From: Clostridiales bacterium
GTDB lineage: Bacteria > Bacillota > Clostridia > Monoglobales > Monoglobaceae
NCBI GenBank assembly: GCA_019419865.1
Contig: JAHZIG010000027.1
Span: 1-38,740, forward strand
Direction: 5' to 3'
DNA length: 38,740 nucleotides
The notes below the pieces were generated by a model. That model was given only the letters and a program-made list of their open reading frames with translations, searched no databases and had not been told where the DNA came from. The translations under genes were made by a program, and so were the position numbers. The stretch's first letter is position 1. Each line of letters begins with the position of its first letter. Shown piece after piece: positions 1 to 11,000 of the stretch.

Positions 1-52
1 AGAGCTTTCATACCTATTTGCGCCGACGCAGGGCGGCGGAATGGAGATTATT

Positions 53-958
53 ATGTACAACCCGCAGCTTGACGTATTCATAAAGACCGCCGACGGCGGC
101 AGTTTCACAAAGGCGGCAGACGAACTATACATATCGCCGACGGCGGTGATGAAGCAGATAAATTCGCTCGAAAGCCGGATCGGAGTGAAACTCATAGAAC
201 GGACGAACCGCGGGATCAGCCTTACCGAGGCGGGGAAGACGTTTTATAAGGAAGCGAAGCTGTTTATAGAGTATTCGAACAACGCCGTAAGCAGAATAAG
301 ACGCGCCGCCGAGGACGACAGGTTCGTTGTCCGCGTTGGAACGTCTATGCTCAACCCGTGCAAGCCGCTTATGGAACTGCTGAAATATTCGGACGACGTA
401 TATTCTAAGTTCAAGATAAACATAGTCCCTTTTGAGGACGAGCATACGAATATCCTTACAGAGATCGAGAGTATAGGTTCCAAATTCGATTTTATCTTCG
501 CCGCCTGCAACGCGCCGCAGTGGCTGAGCCGCTGTAACTTTCTCAAAATAGGCGACTACGACGTCTGCTGCGCCGTACCAGGCTCTCATCGTTTGGCGTC
601 TAAGCGCAGACTTTCGGTAAGCGATCTGAGAGGAGAAGCGCTTATAATGATGGAGAGGGGCGGCAGTTATATTCTCGACGACCTGCGCGACGGATTATCG
701 GCGCAGGAGCCTATGATAAAGATCGAGGACACGTCGTTTTACGATATAGAAGTGTTTAACCGCTGCGAACGAACCGGCGGCATATTGCTTACCCTAAGCG
801 GTTGGAGCGATATACACCCGTCTTTGATCACGATACCCGTCGACTGGGATTATCGCATACCATACGGCGTAATGTATCCGCTCGATCCTAACGAGCATAT
901 CCTAAGCTTTTTGGAGATAATAAAGGCCGCCGCCGATAAGGCCGAACATACTGAATAA
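53..958 (+). CDS. LysR-family transcriptional regulator
   Basis: A 301-residue protein with the LysR layout. Residues 1-60 form a winged helix-turn-helix; the stretch around GGSFTKAADELYISPTAV is the typical recognition helix region. The remaining ~210 residues fit the effector-binding (periplasmic-binding-like) domain. I chose the ATG at 53 because GGAG at 43-46 sits six bases upstream; an in-frame ATG at 41 overlaps that site and adds four residues not typical of the family. A terminator follows at 964-987, so the gene is probably monocistronic. LysR proteins usually control a divergent neighbour, which would lie left of the window, so target and effector are unknown. Confidence 0.9.
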   Translation: MYNPQLDVFIKTADGGSFTKAADELYISPTAVMKQINSLESRIGVKLIERTNRGISLTEAGKTFYKEAKLFIEYSNNAVSRIRRAAEDDRFVVRVGTSMLNPCKPLMELLKYSDDVYSKFKINIVPFEDEHTNILTEIESIGSKFDFIFAACNAPQWLSRCNFLKIGDYDVCCAVPGSHRLASKRRLSVSDLRGEALIMMERGGSYILDDLRDGLSAQEPMIKIEDTSFYDIEVFNRCERTGGILLTLSGWSDIHPSLITIPVDWDYRIPYGVMYPLDPNEHILSFLEIIKAAADKAEHTE

Positions 959-963
959 CGCCG

Positions 964-987
964 AGCCGCCGTTTTGCGCGGCTTTTT
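964..987 (+). terminator. Rho-independent terminator after the LysR gene
   Basis: AGCCGC (964-969) pairs with GCGGCT (978-983), followed by a run of five T. It begins six bases past the LysR stop codon. Confidence 0.75.
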
Positions 988-1160
988 AAGTATAAAAGCG
1001 GCTTTCGCCCAATTTAAATATTTGACGGCTCCGACGCTCTGTATAAATCATACTCTGATGTAAATAATATTTATATCGCCGCGCGCGATTGATGTAAAAT
1101 TAAAATATCAATTTTGATTATTAAAGTCGACAGATCTGGTTTTAGATAAGGAGCGTTAAA

Positions 1161-2279
1161 ATGAAAAGTAAAGAAAACGATAAAAAAAGACCTAAGTATA
1201 TGCTGAAGGCGGCCGAATACGGGCTAAACGAGGCCGAGGAGCGTCGGGAAAGCGGGGGCGCTTCCGCAAGATGCGATCTTGCGGTCGAGGCGAGAGAGTT
1301 GTATTTGGGAGCGCGGCGGGAAGAGACGCGCGATGCGGACAAGGGCGCCGAGGCGGATAAAGAGGATATAGGGGTCGAGATGGAGACCGAGAAAGCGGAG
1401 GAATATATTGAGATAACCCGCGTCAAGGTAGTAGACGAGAGGGGCGAGAAGAACATAGGCAAGCCCAAAGGGAATTATATAACGATAGAGACGCCGGCCA
1501 GGTTTTTCGGCGAACAGTCGGCGTACGAGGGAATGTGCAGAGCGTGCGCGAAGGAGATAAGAGCGCTTGCCGACAATTTTCTGGAGTCGGAGGACGACAC
1601 GGTCTTGGTCGTGGGGCTGGGGAACTGGAATATAACCGCCGACGCGCTTGGGCCTAAGGCGGTAGCGTCGCTTATGGTGACGCGCCATCTTAAAGAATAC
1701 GTTCCCGAGGAGATAGACGAAGGGGTCAGGCCGGTATGCGCAATATCGCCCGGGGTGCTGGGACTTACCGGGGTCGAGACCGGAGAGATCGTTTTGGGGA
1801 TAGTCGATAGGATAAAGCCGAAACTTGTTATCGCGATCGACGCGCTGTGTTCGCGGAGGATAGAGAGGATAAACGCCACGATACAGATAGCCGACACCGG
1901 GATAACTCCGGGCGAAGGCGTGGGGAATAAGCGCAGGGCGCTGAATCTTGAGACGCTCGGGATACCGGTGATAGCCATAGGAGTTCCGACGGTGGTGGAC
2001 GCGGCGACGATAGCGGGAGATACGTTAGAGCTTGTAGTGAGCGAACTTGAGAGCGCGGTCGAGCGCGACGAACCGCTATATAAGCTGCTGAGCCTGCTCA
2101 AAAACGAGGACAGGTACGAGCTGATAAAGCAGGTCATAGACCCCAAGTTCGGAAATTTCGTCGTCGCGCCTAAAGAGGTGGACTCCATAATCGACGACAT
2201 AGCATCGGTGGTGGCGAACGGGATAAACATAGCGCTCCACCCCGGGATCGAACTCGAGGATATCGACAGGTACGTATAG
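1161..2279 (+). CDS. gpr: Spore germination protease GPR
   Basis: A 372-residue protein recognised as GPR, the protease that degrades small acid-soluble spore proteins during germination and is made as a self-processing zymogen in the forespore. Hallmarks seen: VVGLGNWNITADALGP near residue 150, RPVCAISPGVLGLTG, VIAIDAL, the IADTGITPGEGVGNKR segment with the conserved Asp, IAIGVPTVVDA, and a C-terminal VAPKEVDSIIDDIA. AAGGAG at 1147-1152 supports the start. The motif near the family's processing site reads RCDLAVEA at residues 37-44 where Bacillus has RTDLA near residue 15, so the predicted propeptide is about 20 residues longer. spoIIP, often next to gpr, is absent. No convincing sigma-G/F promoter was found by eye. 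Confidence 0.95.
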   Translation: MKSKENDKKRPKYMLKAAEYGLNEAEERRESGGASARCDLAVEARELYLGARREETRDADKGAEADKEDIGVEMETEKAEEYIEITRVKVVDERGEKNIGKPKGNYITIETPARFFGEQSAYEGMCRACAKEIRALADNFLESEDDTVLVVGLGNWNITADALGPKAVASLMVTRHLKEYVPEEIDEGVRPVCAISPGVLGLTGVETGEIVLGIVDRIKPKLVIAIDALCSRRIERINATIQIADTGITPGEGVGNKRRALNLETLGIPVIAIGVPTVVDAATIAGDTLELVVSELESAVERDEPLYKLLSLLKNEDRYELIKQVIDPKFGNFVVAPKEVDSIIDDIASVVANGINIALHPGIELEDIDRYV

Positions 2280-2311
2280 CCAGCCGCCCGCGGCGCCGCT
2301 TAAATTAGATG

Positions 2312-2340
2312 TTGTATTTGGATAAATTATGTGTTAGAAT
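2312..2340 (+). promoter_or_regulatory. Sigma-A promoter of lepA-hemW
   Basis: TTGTAT (2312-2317), 17-base spacer, TAGAAT (2335-2340), with TG one base before the -10 (extended -10). It lies about 50 bases upstream of the lepA start. Confidence 0.7.
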
Positions 2341-2391
2341 ACAATATGATATTTTGATTTTAATACCTTGATCATGGAGGAATTGAAACGA

Positions 2392-4197
2392 ATGGGTAAT
2401 CGACAGGAATATATAAGAAATTTTTCAATAATAGCGCATATAGATCACGGTAAGAGCACGCTGGCGGACAGGCTTTTAGAGGCCACGGACGCGCTCAGCC
2501 AGCGCGAGATGCAGGCTCAGGTGCTGGATAATATGGAGCTCGAGCGCGAAAGAGGTATAACTATCAAGGCGAGAGCCGTTAAGCTGAACTATAAGGCCAA
2601 GGACGGGAACGAGTACGAGCTCAACCTCATAGACACGCCCGGACACGTGGACTTTAACTACGAGGTGTCCCGTTCTCTCGCCGCGTGCGAGGGAGCGGTC
2701 CTTGTCGTGGACGCCGCGCAGGGGATCGAGGCGCAGACGCTTGCGAATACATATCTTGCGCTCGATCACGATCTGGAACTTGTTCCGGTCATAAATAAGA
2801 TCGATCTGCCGAGCGCGAGACCGGACGAGGTCAAGAAGGAGATAGAGGACGTAATAGGCATAGACGGCGAGGACGCGCCGCTGATCTCGGCCAAGAACGG
2901 GATCAATATCGACGCGGTCCTTGAAAAGATAGTGGAACTTGTGCCGCCGCCGTCGGGCGACGAGGACGCGCCGCTCAAGGCCTTGATATTCGATTCGTAT
3001 TACGACGCGTATAAGGGCGTCATAGTCTATGTGAGAATAGTGGACGGAAAATTAAAGCCCGGTCAGAGGATAAAGATGATGGCGTCCGGCAGCGAGTTCG
3101 ACGTGGTAGACGTGGGTTATTTAAAGCCGATAGGCATGGAGAGCGCGGACGGACTGCTCGCGGGCGAGGTCGGTTATATCACCGCGAGCATAAAAAACGT
3201 CAGAGACGTGCGCGTCGGCGATACGGTGACGATAGCCGACGATCCGGCAGAGGAGGCGCTGCCCGGTTATAAGGAAGTTAAATCGATGGTATACTGCGGT
3301 ATCTATCCGGCCGACGGCGCGAGATACGACGACCTCAGAGAAGCGCTCGAGAAGCTCCAGCTCAACGACGCGTCGCTGAATTTTGAGGCGGAGACTTCGG
3401 TAGCTCTCGGTTTCGGATTCAGATGCGGATTCCTCGGGCTTTTGCATATGGAGATAATCCAGGAGCGGCTGGAACGCGAATATAATCTCGATCTGGTAAC
3501 GACGGCTCCGTCGGTCGAATACAGAGTCGTAAAAACCGACGGCGAGGTTGTTATGATAGACAACCCCACCAATATGCCGGACCCGTCTACGATAGACTAC
3601 ATGGAGGAGCCTATCGTAAAAGCGTCCATCCTCACGCCTAAGGATTATGTGGGAAGTATAATGGAGCTGTGTCAGGACAGGAGAGGTACGTATATAAATA
3701 TGGAATACCTCGACGAGACCCGAGTTCAGCTCAACTACGACTTGCCTCTCAACGAGATAATCTACGATTTCTTCGACGCGCTTAAGTCGAGGACGAGAGG
3801 CTACGCGTCCTTCGACTACGAGTTCTCTAAGTACGAGAGAGCTGAGCTCGTCAAGATGGATATGCTCTTAAACGGCGAGATAGTAGACGCGCTCTCGTTT
3901 ATAGTCCACAAGGACAGGGCGTATACCAGAGGTCGCAGGATAGCCGAGAAGCTGAAAGAAGCCATACCGAGACAGCTGTTCGAGATACCGATCCAGGCGG
4001 CGATAGGCGGCAAGATAATCGCCCGCGAGACGGTCAAGGCGATGCGCAAGGACGTCCTCGCCAAGTGCTACGGCGGCGATATAAGCCGTAAGAAGAAGCT
4101 GCTTGAGAAACAGAAAGAGGGTAAAAAGCGTATGCGCCAGGTCGGAAGCGTAGAGGTTCCGCAGGAGGCGTTTATGTCGGTACTCAAACTCGATTAG
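2392..4197 (+). CDS. lepA: Elongation factor 4 (LepA) GTPase
   Basis: A 601-residue translational GTPase that acts on stalled or mistranslocated ribosomes. G motifs: AHIDHGKST (residues 15-23), [15 protein letters not shown], and NKIDLP. The rest follows the EF-G-like fold, and the C-terminal LepA-specific domain ends in [13 protein letters not shown]. The ATG at 2392 gives the normal LepA N-terminus ([18 protein letters not shown]) and the family's ~600-residue length; GGAGG lies at 2376-2380. Upstream TTG (2368) and ATG (2374) starts would overlap that site. hemW begins 20 bases downstream, so the two are probably cotranscribed from the promoter at 2312-2340. Confidence 0.97.
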   Translation: MGNRQEYIRNFSIIAHIDHGKSTLADRLLEATDALSQREMQAQVLDNMELERERGITIKARAVKLNYKAKDGNEYELNLIDTPGHVDFNYEVSRSLAACEGAVLVVDAAQGIEAQTLANTYLALDHDLELVPVINKIDLPSARPDEVKKEIEDVIGIDGEDAPLISAKNGINIDAVLEKIVELVPPPSGDEDAPLKALIFDSYYDAYKGVIVYVRIVDGKLKPGQRIKMMASGSEFDVVDVGYLKPIGMESADGLLAGEVGYITASIKNVRDVRVGDTVTIADDPAEEALPGYKEVKSMVYCGIYPADGARYDDLREALEKLQLNDASLNFEAETSVALGFGFRCGFLGLLHMEIIQERLEREYNLDLVTTAPSVEYRVVKTDGEVVMIDNPTNMPDPSTIDYMEEPIVKASILTPKDYVGSIMELCQDRRGTYINMEYLDETRVQLNYDLPLNEIIYDFFDALKSRTRGYASFDYEFSKYERAELVKMDMLLNGEIVDALSFIVHKDRAYTRGRRIAEKLKEAIPRQLFEIPIQAAIGGKIIARETVKAMRKDVLAKCYGGDISRKKKLLEKQKEGKKRMRQVGSVEVPQEAFMSVLKLD

Positions 4198-4217
4198 CGG
4201 TAAAGCTGAGGTTGATC

Positions 4218-5381
4218 ATGGATAATATTTTTGATATAAAAAACGAAAATCGCGACGCAATAGGGATATACGTGCATATCCCTTTTTGTGTGCAAAAATG
4301 TCTGTACTGCGACTTCAACTCTTATGCCGGAGCGGAGAAAAGGCATGACGAATATATCCGCGCCCTGCTCGGCGAGATAAGAGCCACGGCTAATAGACCC
4401 GGAGTCGGCGGCGCAAGAGCGGATTCGGTATATATAGGCGGAGGGACGCCGACGACCCTTAAGCCGCAATATATAAATACGATACTGCGCGAACTAAAAG
4501 ATCGGTTCGATATCGCGGATAATGCGGAGATAACCGTCGAATGCAACCCGAAGACGGCGGAAAAGGCGGATTTTGAAAAACTTTTGCGCGCGGGCGTGAA
4601 CAGGCTCAGTATAGGACTTCAGAGCGACGACGATGTTTTGCTCAAAAAGCTCGGCCGCATACACCTATACGAGGATTTCTTGAAATGCTTGAGCGACGCC
4701 AAAGAAGCGGGGTTTGAGAATATCTCCGCCGATCTGATGTTCGGCATACCCGGACAAACGCTTGGGATATGGGAAAAAACTCTCAGGAACGTAAGCGGTC
4801 TCGGACTTAAACATCTATCCTGTTATTCGCTGAAAATAGAAGAGGGAACGCCGTTTTACGAGAGATACGGCGAAGGAGATAGTAAGGATCTTCCGGACGA
4901 CGACGAGAACAGGGATATGTACGACGCATGCGTGAATATCCTGCGGGAAAACGGCTATAATCGCTATGAAATATCCAACTTCGCCCTGCCCGGATACGAG
5001 TCGAGACATAACTTGAAATATTGGGATATGTCCGAGTTTTTGGGATTCGGCGCCGGAGCCTATTCATATTTTGACCATTACAGATATAATAATATATCAG
5101 GACTTGGCGAGTATATAGCCGCAAGCGATAAGGTCGAAGATTCAGTAAAGCTTTCGGTCGCCGACGAGATGAGCGAATTCGTCTTTCTCGGCCTCAGGCG
5201 CGAAGCCGGTATATCCGCCGGAGCGTTTAGAGAGAGGTTCGGGACGGACATATTCGATATTTATGCGAAGCCGCTCGAGAAATATATCAAGAACGGGATC
5301 CTTTTATGCGACGGAGACAATATAAAGATAAGAGAAGATATGGTCTTTGTCAGCAATTACATACTCAGCGATTTTGTGTGA
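4218..5381 (+). CDS. hemW: HemW, radical-SAM heme chaperone
   Basis: A 387-residue radical-SAM protein related to oxygen-independent coproporphyrinogen oxidase. The cluster motif is C24-x3-C28-x2-C31 followed by DF. HemN enzymes carry another cysteine just after, so this is HemW, the heme-trafficking chaperone, rather than a true oxidase. YIGGGTPT and SIGLQS, both family motifs, are present. I chose the ATG at 4218 because GAGG (4208-4211) is six bases upstream; the TTG at 4212 is too close. Older annotations often call this gene hemN or hemZ. It follows lepA by 20 bases, the usual order in Firmicutes. Confidence 0.95.
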   Translation: MDNIFDIKNENRDAIGIYVHIPFCVQKCLYCDFNSYAGAEKRHDEYIRALLGEIRATANRPGVGGARADSVYIGGGTPTTLKPQYINTILRELKDRFDIADNAEITVECNPKTAEKADFEKLLRAGVNRLSIGLQSDDDVLLKKLGRIHLYEDFLKCLSDAKEAGFENISADLMFGIPGQTLGIWEKTLRNVSGLGLKHLSCYSLKIEEGTPFYERYGEGDSKDLPDDDENRDMYDACVNILRENGYNRYEISNFALPGYESRHNLKYWDMSEFLGFGAGAYSYFDHYRYNNISGLGEYIAASDKVEDSVKLSVADEMSEFVFLGLRREAGISAGAFRERFGTDIFDIYAKPLEKYIKNGILLCDGDNIKIREDMVFVSNYILSDFV

Positions 5382-5425
5382 CCGGCGAGAGCCGTCCGTA
5401 CGCGGACATAAACGCCGACGCCGGT
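5381..5425 (+). terminator. Nested hairpin at the hemW stop, possible terminator
   Basis: ACCGGCG (5381-5387) pairs with CGCCGGT (5419-5425) and encloses the perfect hairpin GTCCG-TACG-CGGAC (5394-5407). The outer arm starts on the last base of the hemW stop codon. There is no good T-run after it, so termination may be weak or the structure may have another role. Confidence 0.45.
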
Positions 5426-5521
5426 CGAATTTATACGAATACGCGGGGGTATTGGATATTTTACACATAGACGTCCGGTGTGAATTTAAGCGCCTTTATT
5501 TAATATTAATCTAAAAAACTA

Positions 5522-5550
5522 TTGACAAATTTTTGGGTCGGTGTTAATAT
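5522..5550 (+). promoter_or_regulatory. Sigma-A promoter of the hrcA-grpE-dnaK-dnaJ operon
   Basis: TTGACA (5522-5527), 17-base spacer, TAATAT (5545-5550). The start site expected near 5557 lies just before the CIRCE operator. Confidence 0.9.
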
Positions 5551-5561
5551 ATAACCAAGAG

Positions 5562-5588
5562 TTAGCGCTCAGTTCTGTTGAGCGCTAA
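5562..5588 (+). promoter_or_regulatory. CIRCE operator (HrcA-binding inverted repeat)
   Basis: TTAGCGCTC, nine bases, GAGCGCTAA: a perfect 9-9-9 inverted repeat. The usual consensus half is TTAGCACTC, so each arm has A to G at one position with the compensating change in the other arm. Placement at the transcription start fits HrcA repression relieved by heat shock or unfolded protein load. Confidence 0.95.
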
Positions 5589-5709
5589 CAGAAAACTTGG
5601 AGGATACGAGCTTTACATAACTTAAGCAAATCAGAGAAACAATACGGATATTTGTTTAAATAATTATCATGATGATATGCGTTTATTGTAAGCAAGGAGG
5701 CGGGACGGC

Positions 5710-6816
5710 ATGTCATTAGACGATAGAAAGAAATTGATACTGAGGGCTATCGTTGAGGATTATATAAAGAATGCGGAGCCGGTCGGTTCGCGCAGTTTAT
5801 CCAAGACGACCGGCCTGAATTTAAGTCCTGCGACTATCCGTAACGAGATGGGCGATCTGGAGGACATGGGGCTGCTTGCTCAGCCGCATACGTCCGCGGG
5901 AAGGATACCTACCGGACTCGGGTTTAGGTATTACGTTGACAGCTTGATGAAGCAATACGAGATGACGACCGGGGAGATCGCCGATATGAAGCGGATAATG
6001 GTCGGTAAAATGCGCGAGCTTGACGATATCGTCAGAGAGGTCTCGGCGGCGTTTTCGTCCATTACAAATCTTCCGACGTTCGGGCTTATCCCGGTAGACG
6101 AGTACGGAACGGTGAAGAATATAAAGATCGTAGGGATCGATAACCGGACCATAATGGTGATAGTTTCGGACAGTTCGGGACTTATTAAAAATAAACTGCT
6201 TAGACTAAGGCAGGATATCGACGACGAATGTATAAACGAGCTGACGCAGGTATTAAACGACAACCTCGTCGGCGTAAAGCGCAAGGATATAAACCTTGAC
6301 AGGATAGTCAAGATACAGTCGGCGGTAGGCGATAACCTCGAAATAATGACTTCGGTCCTTCAACTTGTTCACGAAGCGATGGACGAGATGGAGAAGAACG
6401 AGGTGTATATGGAAGGAGCCTCGAATATACTGAGATTCCCGGAATACAATTCGGTAGAGAAGATCAAGGAGATACTCGAGGTCTTCGACGATAAAAACGC
6501 GATCGGGTCGATGGCGGATATGGTTCCCAAGGACATGAAAAAGGGAATCAATATCTATATCGGCGACGAGAACCCTATGCCGCAGCTTAAGAGTAACAGC
6601 GTGATATTCTCAAGCTACAGCATGGGCGGGAACATGACCGGTATAATAGGAGTTATCGGGCCGGTCAGAATGGACTACGCCAAGGTGGTCTCGGGAATGA
6701 AATTCTTCTCGGAGCAGCTGAGCCGTCTGTTCGACGAAACAGAAACGGACGATAAACGCTTAGAGAGCGCGGACGAGAAGCCGGACGCGGATGAAAAGGA
6801 CGAGAAGGAGACGTAG
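5710..6816 (+). CDS. hrcA: Heat-inducible transcription repressor HrcA
   Basis: A 368-residue repressor that binds CIRCE and shuts off the chaperone operon it heads. Residues 1-75 form the winged-helix DNA-binding domain, including GLNLSPATIRNEMGDLEDMG and the family signature HTSAGRIPT. The GAF-like and dimerisation regions follow, with FFSEQLSRLF near the end. AAGGAGG at 5694-5700 fixes the start. The last ~25 residues are an acidic Asp/Glu/Lys tail that makes the protein slightly longer than typical (~340-350); its role is unknown. First gene of hrcA-grpE-dnaK-dnaJ, with an autoregulatory CIRCE 120 bases upstream. Confidence 0.97.
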   Translation: MSLDDRKKLILRAIVEDYIKNAEPVGSRSLSKTTGLNLSPATIRNEMGDLEDMGLLAQPHTSAGRIPTGLGFRYYVDSLMKQYEMTTGEIADMKRIMVGKMRELDDIVREVSAAFSSITNLPTFGLIPVDEYGTVKNIKIVGIDNRTIMVIVSDSSGLIKNKLLRLRQDIDDECINELTQVLNDNLVGVKRKDINLDRIVKIQSAVGDNLEIMTSVLQLVHEAMDEMEKNEVYMEGASNILRFPEYNSVEKIKEILEVFDDKNAIGSMADMVPKDMKKGINIYIGDENPMPQLKSNSVIFSSYSMGGNMTGIIGVIGPVRMDYAKVVSGMKFFSEQLSRLFDETETDDKRLESADEKPDADEKDEKET

Positions 6817-6892
6817 CGATACGAAACGTAAATTATAAGTTTTACTCAGGTAAAATCAATAATAGATAATCAGTAACGGAGAATGTGATAAT

Positions 6893-7486
6893 ATGCTTAA
6901 AAAAGATAAAGCTAAGAATAATGAAGAGAAGGCGGAGACCAAGGTAGAAGATACCGAGGTCCGGCAGGAAGAGACAAAGGCGGAGCAGAACGCGGCGAGC
7001 GGCGCCGAAACGGACGCGGAAACGACCGAGACCGAGGCTCCGAGCGCGGAAGAGCTTCTTAAAGCGGAGCTTGACGAGACGAAGGATAAACTGCTCAGGA
7101 AGGCCGCGGAATTTGATAATTTCAAAAAGCGCACCGCAAGGGAAAAAGAGGACTTCTATAAATTCGCCGTGTGCGATACTGTAGAAAAGCTGTTGCCGGT
7201 CTTGGATAACCTGGACAGAGCCATAGCTTCCGGAGAGCAGAACGAGGATAAAGAGGCGCTGCTCGAGGGCATAAAGATGGTCAGGAAGCAGTTTTCCGAT
7301 TCGCTTACCGGCATAGGCGTCGAGGAGATCGAGGCGGTAGGCAAAGAGTTCGATCCCGAAGTGCATAACGCGATCATGACCGAGGAGAGCGATCAGGACG
7401 CCAACACGATCCTCGAGGAGTTCGCCAAGGGATATAAGTACAAGGATAAGGTCATAAGACATTCCATGGTCAAGGTGAGCAGTTAG
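6893..7486 (+). CDS. grpE: GrpE nucleotide exchange factor
   Basis: A 197-residue DnaK cochaperone that releases ADP from DnaK. Residues 1-60 are a Glu/Lys/Ala-rich low-complexity segment; the long coiled coil follows (about 60-110, with AEFDNFKKRTAREKEDF). The C-terminal beta domain contains VEEIEAVGKEFDPEVHNAIM and ends in the family's VLQ/KGYKYKDKVIRHSMVKVS type of tail. GGAG at 6878-6881 serves as ribosome binding site. It lies 76 bases after hrcA and 113 before dnaK without a visible new promoter, so it should be driven by the CIRCE-controlled promoter. Confidence 0.97.
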   Translation: MLKKDKAKNNEEKAETKVEDTEVRQEETKAEQNAASGAETDAETTETEAPSAEELLKAELDETKDKLLRKAAEFDNFKKRTAREKEDFYKFAVCDTVEKLLPVLDNLDRAIASGEQNEDKEALLEGIKMVRKQFSDSLTGIGVEEIEAVGKEFDPEVHNAIMTEESDQDANTILEEFAKGYKYKDKVIRHSMVKVSS

Positions 7487-7584
7487 CGCTTATAACTTAA
7501 GATAAAGAGCGCTTAAGATCAAGTTGAAAACGAGAACCGGAGCTTATCCCGTTCTCTGAACCATATATTAGATTATTATTTTGA

Positions 7585-9450
<1,866 letters not shown>

Positions 9451-9488
9451 GCTCGATTATCGATATATAAAGTTTTATATTGACAAAA

Positions 9489-9520
9489 AAGACCGCTCTT
9501 TGGCGACATTGGGCGGTCTT
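9489..9520. terminator. dnaK-dnaJ intercistronic hairpin, partial terminator or mRNA stabiliser
   Basis: AAGACCGCTC (9489-9498) pairs with GGGCGGTCTT (9511-9520), ten pairs including one G-T. Downstream on the plus strand there are only two T, so readthrough into dnaJ is likely; on the minus strand the arm is followed by a T-run. Confidence 0.55.
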
Positions 9521-9599
9521 AAAGGATTATTGGATAAAAGACAGAGATTTTGTTTAAACCGACAGACGACCGGGTTCGGTCGCGAAAGGATGGTTGTTT

Positions 9600-10766
9600 A
9601 TGGCAGATAAAAGAGACTATTACGAGGTGCTTGGGGTAGGCAGGAACGCGACTCCCGAAGAGATAAAAAAAGCATACCGCAAACTTGCGAAGCAAAATCA
9701 TCCGGATTTGAACCCGAATGATAAAGAGGGCGCGGAGAAGAGATTTAAAGAGGCGACCGAGGCCTACGAGGTGCTCAGCGATCCCGATAAGAAGTCGAGG
9801 TACGATCAGTTCGGTCACGCGGGAGTAGATCCGAGAGCGGCGGCCGGCGGCGGAGGCGGCTACGGCGGTTTTGGCGGCGGAGTATACGACGATATCGATT
9901 TCGGCGATATATTCAGCAGTTTCTTCGGCGGCGGATTCGGAGGCGGCGGACGCGCGCGCAGCCGCGCCAACGCGCCTGTTCAGGGAGCCGATATCAGGAT
10001 GAACGTCGATCTGACGTTTGAAGAAGCCTGCTTCGGTACTACCAGAGAGATAACGGTAAACCATTTGGAGAAGTGTAGCGTCTGTAACGGAAACGGCGCG
10101 AAGCCGGGCACCGAGCCGGTTACATGTTCGGCCTGCGGCGGTACCGGACAGGAGACGGTAAGACAGTCCACGCCGTTCGGCATGGTTCAGACCACGAGAA
10201 CCTGCACGGCCTGCGGCGGACGCGGTAAGATCATAAAGGAACCCTGCGCCGCTTGCCGGGGCGAGGGCAGAGCGAGACGCGCCAAGAAGATAAAGGTCAA
10301 TATCCCGGCGGGCGTAGATTCGGGACGTCAGGTATACGTCAGAGGCGAAGGCGACGCGGGCAAGAACGGAGGCCCCAACGGCGACGTTATCTTGTTTGTT
10401 AACGTCAAGCCGCATAAGACGTTCAAACGCGAGGGCGCCGATATATACAGCGACTTTCATATAACCTTTGTACAGGCGACGCTCGGCTGCGAGGTCGTGG
10501 TTCCTACCTTAGACGGCGACGTCAAATATACGATACCCGAGGGCACGCAGCCAGGAACGGTGTTCAAGCTCAAAGACCGCGGCGCGTATAAGCTCGGTTC
10601 GACCAACAGAGGCGACCAGTACGTTAAAATGATCGTGGAGATCCCGAAAGGAATTACCGATAAGCAGAAGGAGATCCTGCGTCAGTTTGACAACAGCGTC
10701 GATCCGTCGAAGTATAAGACGAAGAAGAGTTTTGGAGAAAAATTTAAAGATTTTATGAACGGTTAA
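9600..10766 (+). CDS. dnaJ: Chaperone DnaJ (Hsp40)
   Basis: A 388-residue type I J-protein that delivers substrates to DnaK and stimulates its ATPase. The J domain (residues 1-70) carries the essential H34-P35-D36. A Gly/Phe-rich region follows (about 75-115). All four CxxCxGxG zinc repeats are present, with one variant ([32 protein letters not shown]), then the C-terminal substrate-binding domains. The ATG at 9600 gives the canonical [13 protein letters not shown] start; an in-frame TTG at 9594 overlaps the AAAGGATGG binding site. The 149-base gap from dnaK holds a hairpin that may lower dnaJ output relative to dnaK. Confidence 0.97.
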   Translation: MADKRDYYEVLGVGRNATPEEIKKAYRKLAKQNHPDLNPNDKEGAEKRFKEATEAYEVLSDPDKKSRYDQFGHAGVDPRAAAGGGGGYGGFGGGVYDDIDFGDIFSSFFGGGFGGGGRARSRANAPVQGADIRMNVDLTFEEACFGTTREITVNHLEKCSVCNGNGAKPGTEPVTCSACGGTGQETVRQSTPFGMVQTTRTCTACGGRGKIIKEPCAACRGEGRARRAKKIKVNIPAGVDSGRQVYVRGEGDAGKNGGPNGDVILFVNVKPHKTFKREGADIYSDFHITFVQATLGCEVVVPTLDGDVKYTIPEGTQPGTVFKLKDRGAYKLGSTNRGDQYVKMIVEIPKGITDKQKEILRQFDNSVDPSKYKTKKSFGEKFKDFMNG

Positions 10767-10781
10767 CGTTTATATGTTATG

Positions 10782-10831
10782 CCGGGCGATCGATGTGGGT
10801 TTTATATCCCGATCGACGCCCGGTTCTTTTT
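10782..10831 (+). terminator. Terminator after dnaJ
   Basis: A long imperfect stem: CCGGGCG-TCGAT-GGG (10782-10799, with small bulges) pairs with CCCGATCGACGCCCGG (10808-10823), followed by TTCTTTTTAT. It ends the heat-shock operon. Confidence 0.8.
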
Positions 10832-10910
10832 ATGCTGATTCTATATTTTCCGGGAAATCAATTTTGGGTCGTTCGCTTCTATTATTCAAACCAAATTTAT
10901 ATTTAAGCGA

Positions 10911-10939
10911 TTGAATAAAAGATAATTATCTGCTATAAT
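10911..10939 (+). promoter_or_regulatory. Sigma-A promoter of prmA
   Basis: TTGAAT (10911-10916), 17-base spacer, TATAAT (10934-10939), about 60 bases upstream of prmA. Confidence 0.8.
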
Positions 10940-11000
10940 AAAACAAATTTGCCGGAACGGCGATATATATGAATATAATTCAAAGATTTGAGGTAAAAAT

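Noticed and set aside
1030..1160. Sigma-G or sigma-F promoter for gpr
   Set aside because: CATACTC at 1049 resembles a -10, but no acceptable -35 lies 17-18 bases upstream.
2281..2300. GC-rich stretch after gpr as terminator
   Set aside because: It can fold only weakly and lacks a T-run.
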